Positions 54,841 through 64,000 of a stretch of DNA of 64,000 nt are shown here, in pieces; position 1 is the stretch's first letter; the number at the start of each line of letters is the position of its first letter. The notes under the pieces are model-generated. The model saw nothing but the letters and a program-made list of their open reading frames with translations, had not been told where the DNA came from and made no database searches. The translations under genes were made by a program, and so were the position numbers. The DNA lies in contig NC_092804.1 in NCBI RefSeq assembly GCF_040954645.1, forward strand, positions 42,871,753-42,935,752, in the 5' to 3' direction. Source of the DNA: Diabrotica undecimpunctata. Its lineage: Eukaryota; Arthropoda; Insecta; Coleoptera; Chrysomelidae.

Positions 54841-56829
54841 ATCTGTACCGTGGAGGTAAACAGTCGTATATCCATAATGCATACATTTGCAGGAAAGCGC
54901 AAAACATAGAGACTACTCGATAAACTAAAAAAAAATTTGTACTTCCATATTATTGAGTTCAACATTATTGGTACATTACACTACATAAATGGAAATCTAT
55001 CACTAGATATTAGTATTGTTAAGAAATGATTTACCTGGTATACGATATTAGGAGTTACGACTTTTTATCTCTATGTCTTTAAACAGGTAATATGCAAAAT
55101 AAAAATCGTAAGTGATGACAAAAATATTATATTCTGTGTTTAAAAATGCAAAAACCAAATCACAATGTTTGAAACAAAAAAAAAATCGTTAAGCAGTAAA
55201 AATATAAAACCTAAACATTTTTACTTTAGTTGTCGCTGTCACTGTTACAAATTGACAAATTGACTGTTGGTAGAAATTATGAAATTGCACCGGGATCCAC
55301 TGGCAAAGCTTTAATAAATGTTCGTGTTTTTTTTTTGGTGATACCTTTACAATTCGTACGCATAGCAGGCAATTGATCAGGGAATGGTACTTGAGTTCTC
55401 TCTGATCTTAATACATTCAAACTCATAAAATATTGGTTTGTAAAGTTTGTTTTATAAAAAATAGTTAACGACGACGCAGCGTGAATTTGAAAGTGCACCA
55501 CAGTTGAAATAAGGAACTCTTGTTTTTCATTATTCCGTTTTTTACCAATACATTTTGAGGTGAGGTTTGGCATACAATATTTCGAAATTTTTGAAATCCG
55601 ATACCTCCATTTCAATCACAGTTGCACCTGTAGAGCGGATATACTGCTGCCAGTCCCAAGGCGTAACGATTTCCATAGTTGCTTGTTTTTTTAACGTCCT
55701 TTCAATTAAAACATGAACATGGTCTGCCTCCATGTGGGTATGCGCTCTCAACAAAAACTTGTGGTCTATTGTTTTCAAATTTGGACATATTTTTAGTTGC
55801 CATAGGTAAGTGAACATCATCATTATATTACGATTTTGAGTGGGACAATTGTCCGACCAAATAATTAAATGTTTGACCGTAGAATTTGGAAGAACAATTT
55901 AACTCCACTTCAATATTGCTGAAGCAATGTCCACCCCTTCCAGCTTTCGATTCGTCCCACACCATGCAGTCAGCCTTGTTTGTGGTGGAATCATAAATTG
56001 TCAGGTTTAATGTCCATAGCTTTAACGAATAAAAACTTTAATTATTTGTCAGGTAAGGAGTTGGAAGACTTTTTGTAGGTCGATCATAATCACTTTGGTT
56101 CTATCAACTGCTAACTTACTTGTTATTTTGTCGTTCTTTTCAGTATACCTCATATCAGTGTCGTGAGGATGATCTTCATAATTCTGACAAACGGCAGCCG
56201 TTGCTTCATCTTGATCACCTTCTTTGAGTTGTTGACTAAATTTATCACATCCATCGCATGTATCAACTGAGGGAGTTTTGAATTCCAGGTTAACTTCAGT
56301 ATTGAAATTTTTTTTATAAAGCCACATCTACGCAGTTTCTGCTTTGGAAACTCCATTATCTTAACATTTTGCCAAATATAATTTGTACATTTTATCCTTA
56401 TTTAATTCAGGTTCATAATTTTAGACACACTTGCACTAATTAATTGACGTAAATGTTTGTTTTCATTAGAACTCATGTTAATTCTAACGTCAGTAGAAGC
56501 AATAAAGTAAAATAATAACAACAGTAACACGTGGTAACACCCTCAACTAAATATTATTTAATGTAGAACTGGAGCTACTGTTTATACCACTATCGCATTC
56601 CAAAGCATACTATCGTGTACGCACGTATCTATTACTACTGTTTACCTCAACTGACTAATGGAGTTGCGGTTGTTTCTAAACGCCATATCTAGGCAACTAA
56701 TAATGCTAGATGTACGATTCTTTTTCACCAGATGCTATGAAAACCTGACAACAAGAGCGTAGTCTTAACACCATTTCGGCAAAACTTGGAGTTACGACTG
56801 TTTACCTCCACGGTACAGATATGGATTTG
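54841..56829 (-). mobile_element. Unclassified 2-kb DNA transposon
   Basis: An inverted repeat of about 30 bp (ATATCTGTACCGTGGAGGTA near 54841 and its complement ending near 56829) bounds the unit. The minus-strand frames carry FKTPSVDTCDGCDKFSQQLK with a CxxC pair, AVDRTKVIMIDLQKVFQLLT, and LRAHTHMEADHVHVLIER with TPWDWQQYIRS. Between them the frame-broken text reads SFYSLKLWTLNLTIYDST and CMVWDESKAGRGG. I recognise this as a protein type common in insect genomes but cannot name its superfamily. At least three frame breaks. Confidence 0.6.
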
Positions 56830-57463
56830 ATATAAATATCAGCAAAACCAAGCTAATGATCATCAGCAAGGAAAACATAACTGGAGCAAATCTGATGAAT
56901 TCAAATGAGAATTGAACGTGTCTCACAGTACAACTACTTGGGAACTATAATCAATGAGTCGTGGGACAATACCCAAGAGATTAAATGTCGCATCGGATAG
57001 ACAAAAAGTGCATTCTTGACTATGAGCTCTGTGTTCAGGAGCCATGATCTCACCCTAGAAACAAAAATAAGGCTCCTTAAATGTTACGTGTACTCATTGC
57101 TTTTGTACGGAGTAGAAACGTGGAAATTGAAGGCGGAAACTCTATCAAAACTTCAGGCTTTTGAGCTATGGTTTGCACAACAATCTGCACAACCGCAGAT
57201 GGTCAACATCGTGAAGGGTTGTAAGCTGCAGTATTTGAGACATATAATGAAAAATCAAGGCAGATATGAGCTACTCTAATGCATTTTGCAAAGTTAAATT
57301 GAAGGAAAAAAGCCCCAGGACGAAGAAGAATATCCTGGCTTGCGAGAGCATGGTATAGAAAGACCTTAACACAGCTATTCCGTATAGCAACCAGCAAAGT
57401 CATCATAGCCAGAATGATCGCCAACGTTCGGAATGGACAGGCACCCAAAGAAGAAGACACTTT
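56830..57463 (+). mobile_element. LINE family A C-terminal region
   Basis: The + strand reads [19 protein letters not shown], then [60 protein letters not shown], a short deletion, and the 3' end GCCAACGTTCGGAATGGACA...AAGAAGAAGAC. It starts immediately at the right end of the 2-kb transposon. Truncated just after the RT active site. Confidence 0.7.
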
Positions 57464-58159
57464 GATGGAATTTCTATTGACGATCCTGAAGAAGAAAATG
57501 TTGAAGAAACGACTAAAGAAATTAAACTTCTAATAAAAATTTGCCAGGATGTGACAAAATTAACCAAGCTTTCCTTGGTTAATTCACGTTAGTGGTTAGC
57601 AGCCTATGATTCAGAAAGTGATTTCATCGACCAGGACATCATTGACATGATTCTTCATCCAGACAATCTGAGCGTATCACGACGAATATGACGACCGAGC
57701 AGATAACAGACAGCACAACGCCGACGAGATTTTCTATGTCTTAGAGGTAAGAATTTTATACAGTAGGCCTAATTGGTTAGAGACACGACGTTCTGCAAAT
57801 GACCCGATGGAGAAATATAGCTGCAAAACATCGTTGTCAAAGGAAAACACAAAAGAATTCTTTAAAAAAACGCTTTAAACATTCATTTTCCTTAATTTTA
57901 TTGCTTTATTCTGTATTTACATATTAAAGAAAACATTACGAAATCACCTCATAGCATTGTTTAATACCAACTGGAACCAAGAATACTATGTAATTTGATA
58001 CACGAAGAATACAAAAAATAATGTTATTTTCAACCGAAATTCTTGTTATCCGAAACGGCCACCCCCAATTATTTCGGGTAACGGAGGTTTTACTGTAAAA
58101 CTTAATATAGCTAGTAAAAAAAACCCACTAAGCTCATAGCTAGATATCAGTCACTGTAC

Positions 58160-59075
58160 TAATAACGTTATTTGTGGATGGTGGTGCTAAACAGCTCCAT
58201 CTGAATTTATATTCAGATAGAATATTTAAAGAAGCGCTGCATAATTTGGAATGGGGCGTGAAAGTTAATGGAATTCTGATAAATACAATCAGATATGCAG
58301 ACAATAAAGTTATTTTAAGTGATGACATGAATGGATTACAATGCCTTTTAAATGCCATTGATAGAGTGGGAAGAGAATTTGGCCTAAACATAAACTGTTC
58401 AAAAACAAAACACATGGTGTTTAGCCGTTTAGCACATCAAGATGCACGATTATATGTTGATGGTCATATAATTCAAAGAGTGTCGTTTTAATTATCTTGG
58501 TTGCCATATTACTGAACAACTAGATCCAGATCATGAGATAAAACGTAGAATCGAGATAGCCCGCACGACATTTTTAAAAATGAAGTCATTCTTCTGTAAT
58601 GATAACTTGCAACTTCAACTTCGAAAGCGCATGGTTAAATGCTACATTTGGTCAGTGCTCTTATACGGTGTCGAAGCATGGACATTAAAAATATCCACCA
58701 TTAATCGTCTGGAGGCCTTTGAAATGTGGCTGCTGACGGTAGTCCATGGACGGCTATGCTGACAAATGTGGCAGTCCTTGAGAGAGCAAATGCTACTCGC
58801 GAGCTGCTTGATAACATCAAATGTAGAAAGATGGCCTATTTTAGACACGAAGTAAGGGGAGACCGATATAATATTCTTCAACTTATTATGATGGGTAAAA
58901 TCGAAGGACGCAGAGGAATTGGTAGAAAGCAGGCCTCTTGGTTGAAGAATATCAGGGAGTGGACAGGAATGAGGAAAGCTGAGCAACTCTTTAGAATATC
59001 TCAAGACAGAGACAGTTTCGCCATGTTAATCGCCAACGTCAAGGGGACTTGATAGGGCACGTTAAAAAGAAGGTG
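58160..59075 (+). mobile_element. LINE family A, RT active site to 3' end
   Basis: 58174-58491 reads WGVKVNGILINTIRYADNKV then GREFGLNINCSKTKHMVF, and 58580-58762 reads MVKCYIWSVLLYGVEAWTLK. After a small deletion 58726-59052 gives the tail (GKIEGRRGIGRKQASWLKNI). The active-site box is YADN, so the second Asp is lost. Frame broken twice. Confidence 0.75.
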
Positions 59076-59079
59076 CTAA

Positions 59080-60070
59080 ACATCAAAACCTGTCTGGGAC
59101 CTGGGATCGACGATTTCACCGTTGGTTGTGGCTTTGTTGGCTGCAACCAATGGCGTATAATATATTTTACTTCAACAATGGCTTGCTCCTTTTTTTAATG
59201 AGTTTATTTTTCTTCGTCCAAAGAAATCTACGAAAAAAAGTTAGAAAAATTATATTTAAATGAATTTTATATATAAAAAAACAAAGTTAGTTGAAATTGT
59301 TAAGTATTCAGTAAAATACTTAACCTAAAATTTATAAAACAATATACATTTCAAAAATGACTTACTTGGAAAGTGCTAACGTCTCTCTCTTCAAACTTCC
59401 ACGACCACAATCAAGAGACCTAACTGGCATTTTACTAAAATATTAAGTAAATGTCCCTCAAAAATTTTAAATAAAATTTACCTTTTACATATGGTAACAA
59501 ACACAACCAATGACGCATACATAAACAAAACAATATTTTGATTCTGCCAACTTCCTAAAAAATCGTGAACGTTTCGTCCTACTTCGTATCAAAACAATAA
59601 ACAACAACAAAAGGAATCATGTTTGTGGCACTATATTGGCTGGGTCTATATATTGTACCTCATTCGCTGCAACATTGAAAATTAAACTGAAAAAGTTCAC
59701 AAACCCTCCAAAAATGCAGTATGTAGATACAAGAAAGCTCTCTGGTCCAATAGTATGAACAAAAGTAAAGGTCGATAAATTCAAGATTGGCATTCAGGAA
59801 ATAGCAAATTAGAAAAGCATTGTAGATAGTTGGATCCATACGTCTATTTTGAAGGTTAGTAAAAATAAGTTAAAAAGAGACATGACCAGAAACAAGTGTT
59901 TTTTAATCGTCGACATTCTAAAATGAACATCGCAGATTATATAAAAATAAATATCCTATTAGGTACAAAGAGATACAAAAAAAAAATCAGTTCTAATATT
60001 GGAAGAGCGACGGAAGATTATTAACGCGTCAATGCAAGGATACACAACATTTGGAGGCTAAACACGACTA
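59080..60070. other. No recognisable gene
   Basis: AT-rich sequence without coding similarity or repeat structure that I can support. Confidence 0.4.
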
Positions 60071-60079
60071 AGTGATGAT

Positions 60080-60620
60080 GGTGATACAGATACCTACTTC
60101 TATCAGCGATAAAATACCATACCATAGTAAACAAATTGGTTTGAACTTTAATACAAAGAAAACCAAGTGGATAGTCATTAGCAAAAACAATAATAAAGTT
60201 AACACTCTAAATAATGTCAGGATAGATACAAAATTGGTAGAAAGAGTACAATCATACAAATATTTGGATTGTGAATGTTGGGTGAACATAATTTAAGAAG
60301 ATGTAAAATGTTAATACAATTAATAAACAGAGCGTTAAGAATCCTCTTAATAATGCATTTGCGTTGTTATGTCTTTAGCTATATGAAATGGAAGCACGGA
60401 CTCTCAATGAAACAATGTTTAAAAGAATAAGGCTAATTTAAGGCCGCTCGAGATGCAAATGCCGTACTGCCAAATGTTGGGAAATCGTGGACAGAATGAC
60501 GAATGAAGCAGTTTTACATCGTCTGAACAAAGAAAGAGAGGTTATGAATATCATAAAAATGAGAAAATTTCAGTACTTTGCCCACGTTATGGCAGTGGCA
60601 AATACACGGAGAAATTTCTC
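60080..60620 (+). pseudogene. LINE family A relic
   Basis: Reads IGLNFNTKKTKWIVISKNNN, then LVERVQSYKYLDCE, and later MTNEAVLHRLNKEREVMNII with MRKFQYFAHVM. These are the post-active-site and C-terminal blocks of the family, with deletions and stops between them. Confidence 0.6.
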
Positions 60621-60759
60621 CAAAATTAAAGAAAACCTATTAATTATGTCTTATGTAGTTTGGGTTTATTTTTTTTTTTGTCTTTTGGTTGGTGTTTCAT
60701 TGGAAATTCCTCCCCTCAAGACAAATATCTAGATTCGCCACTGCGTTTTGAAAAATCCT

Positions 60760-61640
60760 AAATATGAATTAATTTCATGTAATGATTCAATGAAAGGAAA
60801 GGAAACATGGTCCTGGACTCCTAAGAACATCCTGGCTCAAGAACGTCCGCCAGTGGTATGGAGTCAGTACCACGACACTATTAAGGTTTGGTTCTGTTTA
60901 GCGATGAACCCACTGAGCTCCACTGACTCAGGGTGTAGCATCAAAAATAACCATACTGTTTCATTAGTTGTATATGGATCATTCGAAATTAATAGCTTCC
61001 ACTCGAAACAACTTAGATTAGATGCTAAAAACTGTAGAAAATGATATGTACAAATATCTCGGAGTAAAACAAGCGCGGAAAATTGACCATAAACAAATGA
61101 AAACTGAACTAACTTTGGAGTTCGTGCGAAGAGTAAGACAACTAAATCGGTCATATCTTAATAGTAAAAATTTGTTTAAAGCATTAAATACGTACACCTG
61201 TTTCGCGCTTTTCATTTGGTATTATAAATTGGTCAAAAACGGATGTAGAGGGTCTTCAGTGCAGTAGAGAGAACAACATTACCGCGGTATCAAGGGGGAA
61301 GAGACTTATGGATATAGGTGAGCAATTGGATAAACAAATTCCTAATTTAAGAACTTATTTTCAGGTACAGGCTGAGACATCTACTTTACATTTGCAATGA
61401 GCAATTTGCATCTACTGAGCAATTTGCGCAGTAGATGATACAACGCCGATTAAACTGAGGGGACAAGAAATGCGCATAAACCACCTGACTAAGCAAGCAA
61501 AAATGCGCACCTGGATGAGTAAACCTCTGCATGGGCGACATCTCAATGAGATCAGCCGAGAATATATCGACAATACAGCGTCGAACTATTGGTTGACATT
61601 AGGAAAGATGTTTCCCGAGACTGAGGGTTCTGTAAGTAAC
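60760..61640 (+). mobile_element. LINE (family D) post-RT region
   Basis: 61022-61267 reads DMYKYLGVKQARKIDHKQMK then LNSKNLFKALNTYTC, and 61470-61760 reads MSKPLHGRHLNEISREYI then DNTASNYWLTLGKMFPETEG. This combination (YLGxxQ, NGKNLFKAINTYA, LHGRHxxxL, SNxWLxxGxLFPETEG) is a recognisable retroelement C-terminus distinct from families A-C. Several stops. Confidence 0.6.
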
Positions 61641-61829
61641 AAAATGATATCATTCACTTCTATTCTGAGAACGATTTCCGAGGGTGAAATCGAAACGTCA
61701 AATATACCGTTGACCGTTGTGTACACGTTGTGTTCCACAACAGCTGAATTTTCGCATTGACCAAGGCGACGATACTTACGCATAGTCAAAGGAGTATTTA
61801 CGTTTTGTACACTGAACCACAATTATTGG

Positions 61830-62780
61830 TAAATTCCTTGAGTGGAAAACGATTAGAAAGGGTAAGGTTTTAACTTTTGATTCGCATTGTTGGTCGATAT
61901 TGCGGTTAACTCTTTTCGCAATCTGCTATCTGTTTGTTGGATTCTATTTCTATGGTGAACTGAATCTAAGGGTTTAGTATACGACACAACGACACAAACC
62001 AACCTATCGTTCAACTGACAAGAACCACGTGTTCAAGTCGAGCAAGGAAACATGTTGCTCTTTAAGTACTGAACTCGGTTTATTAGTCTAATTTATTAAT
62101 TTTATTTATCATAAAAATGTTTTAACACTTAGTTTATTTCATCTTTATTTCCACTTATTCTAATTTATTACAGTCTTCTACACTTATTCTAATTCACTAA
62201 AAAAAAACACAATAATTTATATTAATTTATTATATAACTTATTCGATACAACAATTTATTTTCGACTGTCTCACACAATGAAAATTCCCGTATTTATACC
62301 AAACAGCCGTTAGTTCTGGAATCCCCTCGAAGCCGACAGATGTTGACCTGAATTGGCTCGAACACCATGGAGGAAGACCGGTCTCATCGTGGCTCGCAGC
62401 GGTGTGGACCTTTCTCGAAGAAAAGGGGGCGCCAGACAGGTTTCAGGGAATCTACGAGAACATTCTTATTAGAATAATAACATGTTTACAGGTTAAATAT
62501 GAAAACATAATTTATCGTAACAATATTAACATTTACAACCATTGTCATCGACCTAGGGTCGCATTATAATTTAAATTTAAATATGTAACCATATATTGAT
62601 GTCTCTACTACAATTTCAGTTTTAGCAACAAGTACCAAAAGAAGGCGACACTTTTAACAAGTTTTAATTAAATGTTTTTATACCAATATACAAATTTTGA
62701 AGTTTTTTACTTCTGTATAAGTTTTTTAACTATGGTATACAGCCAACTACTGGGATTTTCAAATTAATTTTTATATTTTT
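61830..62780. other. Unassigned, partly GC-richer stretch
   Basis: No coding similarity. The part 62290-62460 (CCCCTCGAAGCCGACAGATG and following) is GC-richer than its surroundings and could be the remnant of a mobile element, but I see no terminal repeats. Confidence 0.35.
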
Positions 62781-62784
62781 CTTT

Positions 62785-62905
62785 GTTCGAGTCTCATCTC
62801 CCATAATATGGTCTTCCTTTCTGGGGTTCCAGTACAGCTGCCCAATCTGATGTTATTTTTAAATTACAAAAAAGAGCAATACGGTATCTTTTTGCCTCAG
62901 TAGAA
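62785..62905 (+). pseudogene. CR1/Jockey-like RT C-terminal scrap
   Basis: Reads ESHLPYYGLPFWGSSTAAQS then DVIFKLQKRAIRYLF, the block after the RT domain in CR1/Jockey LINEs; compare [11 protein letters not shown] at about 21180. Confidence 0.6.
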
Positions 62906-62912
62906 TAACACA

Positions 62913-64000
62913 TGGACCGGATGCTCTTTTGGAAAGCATAGTGAATATTTTTAATAAATGCTTAATTGAAGGCCAAACGATTCCAGACGATTGGAATTTG
63001 GCCCACATTAGCCCCATTTATAAAAAGGGAGACAGAAAAGAATGCGGAAATTATAGAGGCATTAGCGTAACTAGCTCGCTGGGAAGGTTATATGGTCGTA
63101 TATTGAAAAGAAGAATAGAAGAGGAGTATAAAGAAATTGAAGAACAAAGCGGCTTCAGAGCAGGAAGATCGTGCGTGGACAACACATTTACCCTTCAACA
63201 AGTAATTGAAAAACGAACAGCTCGAAACCTCCCTACGCATCTGGTATTTATAGATCTGGAGAAGGCTTATGATACAGTTCCTTTAAAACTCTTATTTAGT
63301 GTCTTGACGAAAACGGACCTTAGTAAAACATATCTAAAAGCAATACTGAACATCTATAAATGTCCTCAAAGCACTGTAAAAACAGGAAATACTTTCTCAA
63401 GGGTATTTACAGTAACGAAAGGCTTGAGACAAGGATGTTGTCTTTCCCCCACCCTATTCAAAATATATATCCAAGAAGCACTGCACCAGTGGAGACAAAA
63501 ATGTGCGGGAATGGGGTTGAAGCTTAACAACCATTATCTGACAACGCTGTTATTTGCAAATGATCAAGTACTAATTGCAAGCTGTGAAGAAGATGCAGAT
63601 TATATGCTTAGAAAGCTCAAAGATGAATACGAAAAATGGGGGATGAGTATGAATATGTCTAAAACAGAATATATGCGAATAGGCAATGAAGACGAAGACC
63701 CGGATTTGGAAATTAGACAAATGAAAAGGTGCTACGAATACAAATATTTGGGAAGTATTATCTGCAGTAAAGGAACAACGGAACGAGATATAGACTATAG
63801 AGTGCAACAAGGCAGGAAGAGTGTTCAAATTCTGAATTCGATACTTTGGTCCAACAAAGCTACTATGAGAACTAAAATGACAATCTACAAAGTAATTGTA
63901 GAGCCCATTCTTACATATGGAGCAGAATGTTGGCAAATGACAGTAAAAGGAAAGAAAAAAGTTGACACGGTTGAAATGGACTACCTAAGAAGAGCTTGCC
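62913..64000 (+). mobile_element. LINE RT, open frame running off window
   Basis: One continuous frame of about 360 codons from near 62913 to the end of the window, without a stop. Blocks: IPDDWNLAHISPIYKKGDRK, YRGISVTSSLGRLYGRILK, EEQSGFRAGRSCVDNTFTLQ, LVFIDLEKAYDTVPLKLLF, TKGLRQGCCLSPTLFKIYIQ, TLLFANDQVLIAS, YKYLGSIICSKGTTERDIDY, ILTYGAECWQM. The active-site box is FAND rather than FADD, so the frame is open but the enzyme is probably inactive. 5'-truncated inside the RT fingers. Related at the C-terminus to the LINE at 32325. Confidence 0.85.

Larger units (their letters stand above)
53594..58095 (+). mobile_element. Tigger/pogo-like transposon with nested insertions
   Basis: The ends CATTAAAACCTCCGTTAACC (53594) and the complement of CAGTAAAACCTCCGTTACCC (58095) are flanked by TA, as in pogo-type elements. 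Left-part coding relics: IEQKLQVIRRIQNGERF (CENP-B-like N-terminal helix-turn-helix), AVYVWFTQQRAKGEMIS, SSGWLDKWKNR, KMLPKKSLLSKHEQGAPGLK, then NALLLVDNAPTDP with the DNAP catalytic block. Right part (57465-57700): EENVEETTKEI, DVTKLTKLS and SDFIDQDIIDMILHPDNL. The middle is displaced by a 2-kb transposon and a LINE. Confidence 0.75.

Noticed and set aside
55277..56327. Separate host genes on the minus strand
   Set aside because: The frames are broken pieces of one protein within inverted terminal repeats and sit inside a Tigger relic.

Overview
The window is AT-rich, transposon-packed animal DNA, most likely from an insect. The evidence is GT-AG introns, long (TA)n tracts, many decayed non-LTR retrotransposons of insect type, mariner, Tigger and Harbinger relics, Penelope-like elements and a Helitron piece. 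Species and order cannot be fixed from the sequence.

One host gene is recognisable: the 3' portion of an M1-family zinc aminopeptidase (glutamyl aminopeptidase / ERAP-like group) on the + strand. Fourteen exons between 13593 and 52748 join without a phase break into 757 residues and a stop codon. They hold the GAMEN-type motif (here GAMEH), HELAH with the third zinc ligand Glu 19 residues on, the catalytic Tyr and the C-terminal helical domain. The N-terminal exons are probably upstream of the window. About 2.3 kb of coding sequence is spread over 39 kb because the introns are filled with mobile DNA.

Layout: 1-13.5 kb holds LINE fragments, a mariner-type transposon with about 600-bp terminal repeats, a second damaged copy of it, a SINE and a rearranged Penelope-like element. 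13.6-42.5 kb holds aminopeptidase exons 1-12 of those in the window, with introns carrying a 674-bp-arm Penelope palindrome, mariner copies broken by LINE insertions with visible target-site duplications, several antisense LINEs and a GC-rich MITE. 42.5-52.4 kb is one intron carrying a Helitron fragment, a Harbinger-derived MITE and a 7.9-kb tandem array of 401-bp monomers. 52.4-52.8 kb holds the last two exons and poly(A) signal. 52.8-64 kb holds a 4.5-kb Tigger-like element with nested insertions, more LINE fragments, and an open LINE reverse transcriptase running off the end.

The most striking system is the 401-bp array. On the minus strand each of 20 near-identical monomers carries what reads as a complete type I hammerhead ribozyme: CUGAUGA core, 5-bp stem II, GAAA, a 4-bp palindromic stem III, the GUAUC cleavage site, and a stem I with an internal loop that extends into a long inverted repeat. 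This is the architecture of animal retrozymes and hammerhead satellites. It predicts 401-nt self-cleaved, possibly circular RNAs transcribed antisense to the aminopeptidase gene. The Penelope-like elements in the same window carry degenerate hammerhead-like motifs, which suggests a relationship.
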